From Paenibacillus sp. FSL H8-0332 (GTDB taxonomy: Bacteria > Bacillota > Bacilli > Paenibacillales > Paenibacillaceae), in contig NZ_CP150145.1 in NCBI RefSeq assembly GCF_037963835.1, forward strand, positions 5,022,001-5,086,000: 64,000 nt of DNA, read 5' to 3'. This document shows positions 18,101 to 25,518 of this stretch, one piece after another; the stretch's first letter is position 1; every line of letters starts with the position of its first letter. Under the pieces are notes generated by a model. That model had not been told where the DNA came from, made no database searches, and saw only the letters and a program-made list of their open reading frames with translations. The position numbers and the translations under genes were made by a program.

Positions 18101-18835
18101 GTCAACTGGTATAATCAGAATGGCGGCACGGGAACGTTCACCAAGCTTACCGCCGATGGTCGCTCTGCGGGCCAATTCGCCCAGACGCCGGCCAGTGTGA
18201 ATTCAGCAGCCAAATTCCAGCCGTGGAACGATGTGGTCGATCTGAGCGGCTATCAATATCTGAATATTACGCTGAAGAACCCTGCCTCTCCTGATCTCAG
18301 GACCCGGATTGAGCTCAGTGACGGCAAACGCACCTACAATCTGACCGGCGGCTGGATGGAGGTCCCCTCCACCTGGAGTGATCTTCAATTCGATCTGAAC
18401 GCCCTAACCCCGGCCATCGACAAGAAAACCGTGAAGATGTCGATATGGCTGAAGCAAAATACCGTCACTCCGGGGGAGATGCTGATTGATGAGATTAAGG
18501 CGACCAACAAAGTCAGCGGAAGTGCGCCGACCTTAACCGCAGGAGGCGTGGATCTTACCGCAGGCACTCCGCAGACCGAATTCACCTTCAATGTAACCTA
18601 TACCGATGCAGACAATCAGCCTCCCTTTGTAATGGAGCTTGTTCTGGACGGCGTTGTCCGTAAAATGCAGCCTGTGAATCCGGCAGACACGAATTACGCC
18701 GACGGCCGAATCTATCAATACAAGACCAAGCTGCCTCCCGGCCAGCATTCCTATTCCTTCAACACCACCGATACCTTCACCGATGCGGTAAGTACCGGGG
18801 TGCTGGGTGGACCTGAGGTCAGTGAAGAGCCATAG
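15110..18835 (+). CDS. Secreted multimodular GH9 endoglucanase (candidate xanthanase)
   Basis: GH9 enzymes cut beta-1,4-glucan backbones. The 1241-residue protein has a signal peptide ending near AAAA (residue 38), a carbohydrate-binding-like module (about 42-200), an Ig-like module (205-305), the Ig-like domain that precedes many GH9 cores (310-405) and the catalytic core (405-860). Key residues are visible: Asp466 and Asp469 in WYDAGDYGKYG, the GENPWNISWVSGIGTHH motif and Glu841 in RYNEFSISIQ. After another Ig-like domain, the first two modules are repeated at the C-terminus (about 970-1241; compare NWFNQSGGSGTF with NWYNQNGGTGTF). No SLH or sortase anchor is present. GAGGAGG precedes the ATG. 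The neighbouring PL8/GH88/GH92 operon suggests that xanthan rather than plain cellulose is the substrate. Confidence 0.88.
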   Translation: MFIQSPFPQRFNKFVSVSLSLLLILCSVALSPRPAAAAVAPLPGPAHPLLYDNFAGGGVFKQNWTNWFNQSGGSGTFTKTTQGTRTIGKFTQTPSSSSSWAKFQPMNETFDLSGYRYMNLSLNNAGYAQSLIRVVISDGITNYNLTGGYVPATAAWTDLQFDLDALSPKIQKKKVKLEIWLRQAGGTYGEMLVDDIVFTTASSGSAPGLSPAGMTANTDGSYNQNTNFTFEATYTDPDNEAPFAVQVIIDDTAYAMRETDPADVTYTDGKSYRYMTKLPAGSHSYYFRTTDTTSDEVATAVHNLSVVQAASVIDIVVSQAGYSADDVKNAKFISDTTVTDATYEILDGTNVVYSGTMTYQGLHWNKHVYSIGFTPVTDPGNHYRVRSNQVYSYSFEIAPNLWDQYKDEMTAFYRLQRASVATSDAYPAGYSSVAPSAKLYHAAGHLDDAQSADGLTHYDLTGSWYDAGDYGKYGGNQWVGAEIALAYTRYADKDSVKYDNDSNGIPDLVDEAVFGSEYLIKFADQLGGAMYNLRNNASFVHPEKSTDNVSGTADDRKLTDLSVGGSAKSSGTLAATARAIRTAISEGDIASAQIAALTDFANQCEIAAVTFYEYVVANPDGPIGSYSTRGGIPNSKLLADVELYLLTGDTRYKHAATNTINALTLGDISSTNYWDMSPLSMAEFYPVAEAATQSHIHSLLKGQADFFLSMSDDTPYGVLNQFKNFGVNEPHASYLGDLLRYYELFGDPAALQAVVKGMYWVFGENPWNISWVSGIGTHHVMFPHTRYNEESNTAGDTGIILPGAMVSGPNMKDPKNKSSVSPWYEDRSLYLDDTNQWRYNEFSISIQAGLLYTVMGLSATPGTGADQAEVPPALPVLSPVIGEWVRGEVTVFAEGGDGLSDVEYAATGLPYQPMTVSGNVYSTVSGAVYTAVIDESQSLPYTNRRVGVRAKAPSGGYTYSSTHYTVAPPLPDPSTPLLYDDFGGAGFWGGSAANTTWVNWYNQNGGTGTFTKLTADGRSAGQFAQTPASVNSAAKFQPWNDVVDLSGYQYLNITLKNPASPDLRTRIELSDGKRTYNLTGGWMEVPSTWSDLQFDLNALTPAIDKKTVKMSIWLKQNTVTPGEMLIDEIKATNKVSGSAPTLTAGGVDLTAGTPQTEFTFNVTYTDADNQPPFVMELVLDGVVRKMQPVNPADTNYADGRIYQYKTKLPPGQHSYSFNTTDTFTDAVSTGVLGGPEVSEEP

Positions 18836-18850
18836 GAGTTGCGGAAAGCG

Positions 18851-18925
18851 GCAGGATTAGCGGAGTGCCGTAGGATTAGCGGGGATACGTAGGATTAGCG
18901 GGGATACGTAGGATTAGCGATGAGT
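18851..18925. repeat. 19-bp tandem repeat after GH9
   Basis: Four copies of a 19-base unit start at 18851, 18870, 18889 and 18908. The middle two are identical (GTAGGATTAGCGGGGATAC), the outer ones degenerate. It lies just after the GH9 stop. No clear terminator was seen here. Confidence 0.85.
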
Positions 18926-19023
18926 ACAAATTTAGCGAAGAGCCGTAAGGATATCCCACGCTTCAGCGGGAGGAAATATGCGAGTTTGAAGGCAGAATAG
19001 AGAAAGGATATACTATATTCATG

Positions 19024-19070
19024 TACAGCGGTGCAGTCTGACAGCACTGTTACCAGAGTGCACCGCTGTA
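19024..19070 (+). promoter_or_regulatory. 12-bp inverted repeat upstream of ankyrin gene
   Basis: TACAGCGGTGCA (19024-19035) and TGCACCGCTGTA (19059-19070) form a perfect 12-bp inverted repeat around a 23-base spacer that could itself pair (CAGT/ACTG). There is no T-tract, so this is not a classic terminator. It could be a leader hairpin of the ankyrin gene. Confidence 0.5.
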
Positions 19071-19160
19071 ACATCAGGGCTGTCGCAGCTATGAACCCGC
19101 AGACTGTTGGCAGGATGTCGGAGATTGGGAGGACAGCGGATGAATGGAGGGAGTTCTACG

Positions 19161-20198
19161 ATGGGCGATGAAGATATCATGTGGCTGACTGTTGATGATC
19201 CGCTGGCGAAGTCTGTTGTACAGGCAATTCGTACCGGCGATGTGCCGGGGTTGACTCAATTACTTGCCGGAAACCCGGGGCTGGCTACAGCCCGAATTGC
19301 CGGGACTGAAGAGGGACGTGCAAGTAACGAAGGGGCCGGCAGCGGGGAGACTGACGGTGCTGGGAATAGTAGCGGGGGCTATGGCAATGCTGATAGTGGC
19401 GGCGAGGGCGTTAGTAATACTGGGGCTGGCAGCGGGGACACTGGCAATGCTGAGACTGGCGGCGAGAGCGTTAGTAACACAGGAACTAGTAGCGAAGGCC
19501 ATGGCAATGCTACTAGCGGCGGCAACGCTGGGGCAAGCGCAAACGGCGACAACTCTGGCGGAACTAATCGCGGGATGTCCCGCACGCTCCTGCATATTGC
19601 CACCGATTGGCCGGGGCATTATCCCAATAATGCAGTGGTGGTTGGCGCGCTGATTGAGGCAGGCGCGGAGGTAAATGCGCAGTTCAGCGGTCCGCACAGC
19701 GAGACGCCGCTGCACTGGGCAGCAAGCTGCGATGATATCGAGGTGCTCGACCTCCTGCTCGATGCCGGGGCCGACATCGAGGCGTCGGGTGCAGTCATCG
19801 CCGGCGGAACCCCGCTGGACGATGCTGTGGCATTCGCGCAATGGCGGGCGGCGCAGCGGCTGGTGGAGCGCGGCGCGCAGCCTGCGCTGTGGCACGCGGC
19901 GGCACTCGGTCTGCTTGATGCGATTGCGGCACACTTCGCCGGAGATCCGCTCCCGCGCCGCTACCCTTGGGGCGCAAGCTCCGTTTCAGCAGCACCAGAC
20001 GAGGTAAACGTCGCTTTCTGGTGCGCCTGCCACGGCGGACAACTCGCCGCCGCCGAACTCCTGCTCGGCTGGGGAGCCGAGCTGAGCTGGCCCTCCCCAT
20101 GGGACGGCCTCACGCCCCTGGACGCCGCGAGGCGCAGCCATGCCACAGAACTGGCCGCATGGCTGGAGAGCCTGGGCGCTCAGTCCGCACATCTGTAA
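19161..20198 (+). CDS. Ankyrin-repeat protein with Gly/Ser/Asn-rich insertion
   Basis: Ankyrin repeats mediate protein-protein contacts. Two clear repeats (ETPLHWAASCDDIEVLDLLLDAGADIEA and VAFWCACHGGQLAAAELLLGWGAEL) and several degraded ones fill the second half. Between the N-terminal helix (VVQAIRTGDVPGLTQLLAGNPGLATARI) and the first repeat (SRTLLHIATDWPGHYPNNAVVVGALIEAGAEVNA) sits a low-complexity stretch of about 90 residues rich in Gly, Ser, Asn and Thr, with a roughly 20-residue period (GNADSGGEGVSNTGAGSGDT, GNAETGGESVSNTGTSSEGH, GNATSGG...). The domain reads on naturally if this stretch is removed, so it looks like an expansion inside one ankyrin unit. ATG at 19161 has GGAGGG upstream; ATG at 19140 is also possible. 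No signal peptide; the partner is unknown. Confidence 0.8.
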   Translation: MGDEDIMWLTVDDPLAKSVVQAIRTGDVPGLTQLLAGNPGLATARIAGTEEGRASNEGAGSGETDGAGNSSGGYGNADSGGEGVSNTGAGSGDTGNAETGGESVSNTGTSSEGHGNATSGGNAGASANGDNSGGTNRGMSRTLLHIATDWPGHYPNNAVVVGALIEAGAEVNAQFSGPHSETPLHWAASCDDIEVLDLLLDAGADIEASGAVIAGGTPLDDAVAFAQWRAAQRLVERGAQPALWHAAALGLLDAIAAHFAGDPLPRRYPWGASSVSAAPDEVNVAFWCACHGGQLAAAELLLGWGAELSWPSPWDGLTPLDAARRSHATELAAWLESLGAQSAHL

Positions 20199-20211
20199 AT
20201 TGCGCTGGGCG

Positions 20212-20512
20212 GAATCAGGTGCATTTATGCTCCTGATTCACTCATTTCGCCCGCTTTCAGCAGAATCAGGAGCACTAGTGCTCCTCATTTACTCATCTCG
20301 TCTGCTTTCGGCAGAATCAAGTGCACTAATGCTCCTCATCTCAGCATATCGCTCGCATTCGGCGGAATCAGGTGCACTAGTGCTCCTCATTTACTCATCT
20401 CGTCTGCTTTCGGCAGAATCAAGTGCACTAATGCTCCTCATCTACTCTCCTAGCCCACTTTCAGCTTAACCAAAGGGATTTATCCCTCTCATCTACTCAT
20501 CTAGCCCCATGC
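20212..20512 (+). repeat. 51-nt hairpin array 2 (6 units)
   Basis: The unit marker GAATCA recurs at 20212, 20263, 20314, 20365 and 20416, with a diverged sixth unit at 20467, always 51 bases apart. The units carry hairpins such as AGGAGCAC-TA-GTGCTCCT. The sixth unit has the other hairpin type (AGGGATTTATCCCT), as at the end of array 1. The array lies between the convergent ankyrin and serine hydrolase genes. Confidence 0.85.
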
Positions 20513-20547
20513 CCGCTCTTATACGGCATGGCAGCCCACAACGAAAC

Positions 20548-20570
20548 AGGACCAGCCCAAGGCTGGTCCT
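20548..20570 (-). terminator. Terminator of serine hydrolase gene
   Basis: A perfect 10-bp stem (AGGACCAGCC/GGCTGGTCCT) with a 3-base loop is followed on the minus strand by GTTTCGTT. It sits between convergent genes and could serve both directions. Confidence 0.7.
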
Positions 20571-20667
20571 GTATTCATATTCGCCGGAAGCTTCGACTAG
20601 ACTGCTTCATAAATCATCATCCCAAAGCTCCGGCACACTATTCATACCTGCTGCAAACCGCAGGTTC

Positions 20668-22776
20668 TTACTTCCCACCCTGCGCCGACAGCTTGCTGAC
20701 GATCTGATCGATCGGGTTCGTGAACAACGCATACAAGATGGCGGCGTTCTCCTTCTTGCTCAGCGCAGCTCTGGACTTGTAATCCATAGCGCCCTTGGCA
20801 TCAGGCTTGAAGTCCGGTCCGTACAGGCCCAGGGCCACAGCCATCTTCACGGCCGGAACAGCCCATTTGTCTGTATTGCCGGATAGCTTCACGTTCTGGA
20901 ACGCTTTATCCGGATATTGCTTATTGTACATTCTCCAGATCATGACTGCCGCCTCCTGACGGGAGATGACCCGGTCCGGCTGGAACTCTCCGCTGGCCGT
21001 TCCTTCAATCATTCCCAGTTCAACGGCCTGCTGAATATAAGCGGCATCGGGATGGCCCTGGAGATCAGGGAAGGCCAGCTTCTCGCTATTGCTGCCCTTG
21101 AGCCCGCTACTCTCCATCATCAGCCGCACATACTGGGCGCGCGTAACGCCTGCTTCGGGCTGGAAGCTCATCGTGGCATCATTCGTCAGATACCCCAGCG
21201 ACTGGAGCATCCGCACCGGAGTGGCATAAGGATGGCTCGCGGGAACGTCGGCATAACCAACGCCATCCGGTCCCTTCTGGGCATAACTGAACGGATTGAG
21301 GTAAGGCTCCTTCATATACGCGCTTTGTCCGCCATCCTTCATGGCGAAGCCCGTTAATTTGCCAGTCAGCTCATCCTTGAACAGATTATCATCTATCTGG
21401 ATCAGCTTGCGGGAACCCAGGAAAGCATCATTAATCGTTAGCGCACCATTCTGCACAGACACTGTAGACACCATACTCTTGATACGGAGATCCGCATAGT
21501 AGCCGGTGAATGCCTTCAGTGCATCAGCGCTCATCGGCTTGTAAGCATCCAGCTTCACCGGTGCGGCATATTGCGGGAAGAACGTCTGGATAAAGGCCGG
21601 GTAGAACAGCTCACGCAGTGTACTTTGCTGATTATAGCCAATGAACACCCCGGTATTCTGCTCGGGAATAAGAAACATATAAGAGCTGAATCCAATCAAA
21701 TCACCGGCCTTGGTGATAATCTTCGGGCTGCTGCCAGCGCCGGGAAGCTGGAAAGCCGATTCAAAGCCGTAAGTGGTATTCGGCAGCATCGGATGAATGG
21801 AAGAATGGTATTCCTCCATCGATTGTACGGTATCTGCCTTAAGGATGCGGTTCGTACCCGCTGCTCCCCCGTTCAGAAAAGCCGTCATGAACCTCCCGAC
21901 ATCATCGCCGGTGGACAACATGCCTCCATGCGGCATCACGGTTGGCGTCACGTTGTAGAGATCAACCTCTTTGCCCGTGGCGTCATAGGCTGTAGCAAGA
22001 TTGTCCTTCAGCTTGCCTTCCAGCAGGAAGCCGCTTGAATCCATCTTCAGCGGGGCGAAGACATGCTGCTGCATATAATCCTCATAAGGCATGCCGCTGG
22101 CCTTCTGCACCACCAGACCGAGCAGCAGTGAAGCGAAATTGTCATACATGTAGGAAGTGCCGGGCTCACGCACCACCGGAGGCATATGCTTCACCACATA
22201 ATCCTCAATGGACACCTTGGTGGTGAAATCCTGATTGATGTCTTCCGGCAGCGGGTCTTGAATGCGGAAGCCGGTGGTGTGGGTCAGCAGATCTCCCACA
22301 GTTACCGGAACCCCGAAGGGGTTGTCGAAGGCCATCGGACCGGTATAGACTTGAAAATCCGCTTTCAAATCTAGTTTGCCTTGCTCAACGAGCTGCATGG
22401 CGGCAGTCGCAGTGAAGGTTTTGGATACCGAGGCCAGACGGAAGACTGTTTTGTCAGGGTCTACCTTACTTTTGGCATCCTTATCCGCGAATCCGAAGCC
22501 TTCTTCGATAACCGTCTTGCCATCCTTCACCACCACAACAACCGCACCGGATAGCTGCGCTTTCACCGCATCCGAACTGAAGAATTGCTTGAGGAAGGCC
22601 GCAGCATTCTCTGTTGTCAGCGGCTTGGCCGCTGCGGTGGCAGCTGCCGGAGCGGTAGAAGCAGGGGGAACAGCGGCGGCCTGAACAGCCGGAGCCGTAA
22701 GTGTCAGAACCAGTGCAGCCGAAAGCACGGTCCTCGTCCAAAAGGCAGAGCGGCGTCGCAACAATGATAGTTTCAT
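20668..22776 (-). CDS. Surface serine hydrolase (beta-lactamase/class C fold) with SLH domains
   Basis: The 702-residue protein has a signal peptide (cleavage near VQAAA, residue 35), a class C beta-lactamase/esterase domain (about 55-430) and three C-terminal SLH-like domains (about 510-700) that attach proteins to secondary cell-wall polymer. Catalytic motifs are visible: Ser116-x-x-Lys119 in ASVSKT, Tyr-x-Asn in MYDNFASL and HGG in PHGGMLSTG. The third SLH unit is degenerate. This architecture is more likely a D-amino-acid peptidase or esterase acting at the cell surface than a true resistance beta-lactamase. It stands alone with its own terminator. Confidence 0.85.
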   Translation of the reverse strand: MKLSLLRRRSAFWTRTVLSAALVLTLTAPAVQAAAVPPASTAPAAATAAAKPLTTENAAAFLKQFFSSDAVKAQLSGAVVVVVKDGKTVIEEGFGFADKDAKSKVDPDKTVFRLASVSKTFTATAAMQLVEQGKLDLKADFQVYTGPMAFDNPFGVPVTVGDLLTHTTGFRIQDPLPEDINQDFTTKVSIEDYVVKHMPPVVREPGTSYMYDNFASLLLGLVVQKASGMPYEDYMQQHVFAPLKMDSSGFLLEGKLKDNLATAYDATGKEVDLYNVTPTVMPHGGMLSTGDDVGRFMTAFLNGGAAGTNRILKADTVQSMEEYHSSIHPMLPNTTYGFESAFQLPGAGSSPKIITKAGDLIGFSSYMFLIPEQNTGVFIGYNQQSTLRELFYPAFIQTFFPQYAAPVKLDAYKPMSADALKAFTGYYADLRIKSMVSTVSVQNGALTINDAFLGSRKLIQIDDNLFKDELTGKLTGFAMKDGGQSAYMKEPYLNPFSYAQKGPDGVGYADVPASHPYATPVRMLQSLGYLTNDATMSFQPEAGVTRAQYVRLMMESSGLKGSNSEKLAFPDLQGHPDAAYIQQAVELGMIEGTASGEFQPDRVISRQEAAVMIWRMYNKQYPDKAFQNVKLSGNTDKWAVPAVKMAVALGLYGPDFKPDAKGAMDYKSRAALSKKENAAILYALFTNPIDQIVSKLSAQGGK

Positions 22777-22841
22777 TCAATTCACTCCATTTCCATAGAA
22801 TAACACGCACAGTGATAATACGTCTTATCCTGGAAATAGGT

Positions 22842-24233
22842 TCATTTAAATCGCAGCACCTCTTCCATCTTCTTCAGCTTTCTGTAGATTACCGACCGGT
22901 CAACGTTCAGGCGCTTGGCCGCCTCCGTCCCGTTCCCGGCACAATCCTGCAGCACTTTTTTGATATAATGGCCCTCCGCTACAGCAGTGAAATCCTTCAG
23001 ACTTGCGAGCTGATGCTTATTCTTCTCAATGAAGTGGTCGAGGGAGAACCAGTCGCCAATCTGCTCCTCTTCCTGTATGCTCTGGCCCACATGCTCGGTC
23101 ACCACCAGCCGCTCGATGTAATTCCTTAATTCTCTAACATTTCCATGCCAGGGCTGGTTCAGCATCTTATCGAATTCTTCGGCACTCAGCACATATTTCT
23201 TGCCGTACATCTCATTGAAGCTGGTGATGAAGCTGGAGATTAACCCTACCAGGTCCAGCTTCCGGTTACGCAGCGGCGGAATATGAATCGGAATCACATT
23301 AATCCGGTAATACAGATCTTCGCGGAACAGCCCCTTTTTGACCAGACTCCACAGATCCCGGTTGGTAGCTGCGATCACGCGGCAATGGACCGGAATATTC
23401 GTAATCCCGCCCACGCGTCTCACTTCATTATTTTCAAGCACCCGCAGTAATTTGGCCTGCATCTCCATCGGCAGATCGGCAATCTCATCGAGGAACAGCA
23501 CGCCGCCATTCGCAATTTCGATCATACCCGCCTTGACCTCGGTCTGACCTTCAAGGACGCCCTTCTCATATCCGAACAATTCGTATTCGAATAGAGCCGG
23601 AGCAATCGCAGCACAGTTAATCGGAATGAACGGCCCCTTCCACTTCTCGCTCTTCAGATGGATATACTTGGCGATCACCTCTTTGCCTGTGCCGGATTCA
23701 CCATAGATTAACACCTTGCTGTCATAGGAGGCGATCTGGTTGCAGACCTTGATAATCTGCTTCATCGCCAGACTCTCGGCCACGATGCCTTTCTTCTTCT
23801 CCGCCGCCATACCGCCTAACTGCTTATGGATCTGCTGGGCCACAGGCACATTCGCTTCATAATAGTTATGCTCCTGGCTGAATTCATTGGAGGTGGTAAC
23901 TACCAGCTGTACCTCCCCGTCCTTATCCAGAATGGGAATCGCCGACGAGAACACATGGAAGCCTCTGGAGGTATTGACGGTATTGGTTACCTTTTGCTTC
24001 GTCGCAATAGCCTCCATCGTGATGGAATGACTGTAATAGCCCGCCTTCACCAGATCCTGGACGTTCGCCTTGAGCAGCTCCTCCAGATGGATGCCGATGG
24101 TTAGAGCGGTGAATTCATTGGAAATCAGGATATTCCCGTTCTGATCGGTAACAAATAACGTTGACGGATATTCTTCCACGAATTCGTCGAGCGCGGGTTT
24201 CCCTGTATTTTTGTTTTTTTTGGTCACATTCAT
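22842..24233 (-). CDS. NtrC-like transcriptional activator with altered GAFTGA loop
   Basis: Members of this family use ATP to open promoters bound by sigma-54 RNA polymerase. The 463-residue protein has an N-terminal PAS-like sensor (about 15-120), an AAA+ domain (about 150-390) with Walker A GESGTGKE and Walker B GGVLFLDEIADLP, and a Fis-type helix-turn-helix (TEAAKRLNVDRSVIYRKLKKM). The loop that should read GAFTGA, which touches sigma-54, reads GVLEGQ (23544-23561). This suggests sigma-54-independent action or altered contact. It lies downstream of the flavoenzyme gene beyond a terminator and has its own cre-like box at 24250-24263. It probably controls the CoA-transferase cluster. Confidence 0.85.
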   Translation of the reverse strand: MNVTKKNKNTGKPALDEFVEEYPSTLFVTDQNGNILISNEFTALTIGIHLEELLKANVQDLVKAGYYSHSITMEAIATKQKVTNTVNTSRGFHVFSSAIPILDKDGEVQLVVTTSNEFSQEHNYYEANVPVAQQIHKQLGGMAAEKKKGIVAESLAMKQIIKVCNQIASYDSKVLIYGESGTGKEVIAKYIHLKSEKWKGPFIPINCAAIAPALFEYELFGYEKGVLEGQTEVKAGMIEIANGGVLFLDEIADLPMEMQAKLLRVLENNEVRRVGGITNIPVHCRVIAATNRDLWSLVKKGLFREDLYYRINVIPIHIPPLRNRKLDLVGLISSFITSFNEMYGKKYVLSAEEFDKMLNQPWHGNVRELRNYIERLVVTEHVGQSIQEEEQIGDWFSLDHFIEKNKHQLASLKDFTAVAEGHYIKKVLQDCAGNGTEAAKRLNVDRSVIYRKLKKMEEVLRFK

Positions 24234-24249
24234 CAGTCCTATACCATAA

Positions 24250-24263
24250 TATGAACGCTTACA
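24250..24263 (-). promoter_or_regulatory. cre-like (CcpA) box before the NtrC-like gene
   Basis: On the minus strand TGTAAGCGTTCATA matches TGWAANCGNTNWCA at 13 of 14 positions. It lies 17 bases upstream of the activator start codon, a roadblock position. Confidence 0.5.
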
Positions 24264-24275
24264 TTCCGGCTAGAC

Positions 24276-24319
24276 AAAAAGCCAAACAGCATCATTATTT
24301 AAATGATACCACTTGGCTA
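24276..24319 (-). terminator. Terminator of the flavoenzyme operon
   Basis: On the minus strand AGCCAA...TTGGCT encloses a second pairing (ATCATT/AATGAT) and is followed by TTTTTG. It separates the CoA-transferase/transporter/flavoenzyme transcript from the activator gene. Confidence 0.75.
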
Positions 24320-24337
24320 ATGCAGATCAAACTTTAA

Positions 24338-25291
24338 TTAAGCATGAACTACGGATTCAAAGGTTACTTTCCCCATCTTCTCCATCACTTCCTGCGCCTC
24401 AGCGAACATGGTGGTGATCATCTCTTCCACGGTGGTAATCTTGTTGACCATCCCGCAGATCTGTCCAGCCATGACGGATCCGGTATCGGTATCTCCTTCA
24501 AATACGGCTCTGCGCAGGGAGCCCAGGCTTAAGCTCTCCAGCTCTTCGCGCGAAGCCTTCTCATTCTCCATTCTGAGGAATTCGGCAATCATGCTGTTCT
24601 TAATGCTTCTTACCGGACCGCCAAGGCTGCGGCCAGTTACGGTTGTGCTGGTATCATCGGCGTTGATGACTGCCAGCTTGAAGTTCTCATGTGTCGGGCA
24701 TTCCACGGTCGCGAGGAACCGGGTTCCAACCTGAACACCCTGGGCTCCGAGGGCAAAAGCAGCGGCAATCCCGCGTCCATCGGCAATCCCGCCGGCCCCG
24801 ATTACCGGAATTGATACCGCGCTGGCGACTTGCGGCAGCAAGGCCATCGTCGTCGTTTCACCAACATGTCCGCCTGCTTCGGTTCCCTCGGCTACAATCG
24901 CATCCACACCGAGCGCTTCCATTTTCTTGGCGATTTTGACCGAAGGGACTACCGGAATCACGATAATACCATGTTCCTTCAGAATGGGCATATAGGGAGC
25001 AGGTGTGCCTGCGCCTGTCGTTACGATCTTCACGCCTTCTTCGATAATAACCTGGATCAGCTCAGGAATATTGTTCATCATCAGCATCAGGTTGACGGCA
25101 AACGGCTTGTCGGTGCTTGCTTTGGCCTTGCGGATCTCGTCACGGAGACGGTCAGCGGTGAAGCCGCCGGAGCCGATAATCCCCAGCCCGCCCGCATTGG
25201 AGACCGCGCCCACCAGTGGAGACACAGCAATCTGAGCCATACCGCCCTGGAAAATTGGATATTTAATTCCTAACAGTTGTGTAATCGACAT
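24338..25291 (-). CDS. Nitronate monooxygenase / FabK-like flavoprotein
   Basis: An FMN-binding TIM barrel of 317 residues. The start MSITQLLGIKYPIFQGGMAQIA, the loop EGTEAGGHVG, the phosphate-binding IPVIGAGGIADGRG and GTRFLATVECPTH are shared by enoyl-ACP reductase II (FabK) and 2-nitropropane dioxygenase-type enzymes, which cannot be separated safely by eye. ATG at 25291 follows GGAGG; a start five codons upstream would use that same GGAGG as codons. It is last in a run with the CoA-transferase and the transporter, and a 160-nt structured element lies just before it. In this company a reduction step on a short acyl-CoA or alkyl substrate is possible, but this is inference. Confidence 0.8.
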   Translation of the reverse strand: MSITQLLGIKYPIFQGGMAQIAVSPLVGAVSNAGGLGIIGSGGFTADRLRDEIRKAKASTDKPFAVNLMLMMNNIPELIQVIIEEGVKIVTTGAGTPAPYMPILKEHGIIVIPVVPSVKIAKKMEALGVDAIVAEGTEAGGHVGETTTMALLPQVASAVSIPVIGAGGIADGRGIAAAFALGAQGVQVGTRFLATVECPTHENFKLAVINADDTSTTVTGRSLGGPVRSIKNSMIAEFLRMENEKASREELESLSLGSLRRAVFEGDTDTGSVMAGQICGMVNKITTVEEMITTMFAEAQEVMEKMGKVTFESVVHA

Positions 25292-25327
25292 TATAATTAC
25301 CTCCATATATTAATTAATGTTGTTTTT

Positions 25328-25487
25328 AAGCTTATCCGGCGCTGCGGTAAAATTTGAACTTCCGGCCGCTGTTGTCAACAGATTTCTTTAATTTAATCCG
25401 CTTTTCGCGGTTGAAATCCGTTGACAAAGGCGGACGCTATCGCTCCTACAGTTTCAAATTTCCCCTCCGCTTCTTTTTGCTTTTCGT
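25328..25487. repeat. 160-nt structured element, copy 1
   Basis: It begins AAGCTT and ends TTGCTTTTCGT, as does copy 2 (28635-28794), with the same length. Nested pairings seen: GCGG/CCGC (25344-25347 with 25467-25470), AATTTGAA/TTCAAATT (25351-25358 with 25453-25460), TTGTCAACAGATTT/AAATCCGTTGACAA (25372-25385 with 25414-25427, one mismatch) and an inner hairpin CCGC-TTTTC-GCGG. It starts 37 bases before the flavoenzyme start. Its role is unknown: repeated intergenic element or cis-acting RNA. Confidence 0.75.
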
Positions 25488-25518
25488 ATAAATCTTAAAT
25501 GCTTCTTATACAACTATT

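Noticed and set aside
19024..19070. Rho-independent terminator of GH9
   Set aside because: The stem is good, but no T-tract follows and it lies nearly 190 bases after the stop, close to the next gene's leader.
20668..22776. Antibiotic-resistance beta-lactamase
   Set aside because: The active-site motifs occur also in peptidases and esterases, and the SLH anchor and size point to a cell-surface hydrolase.
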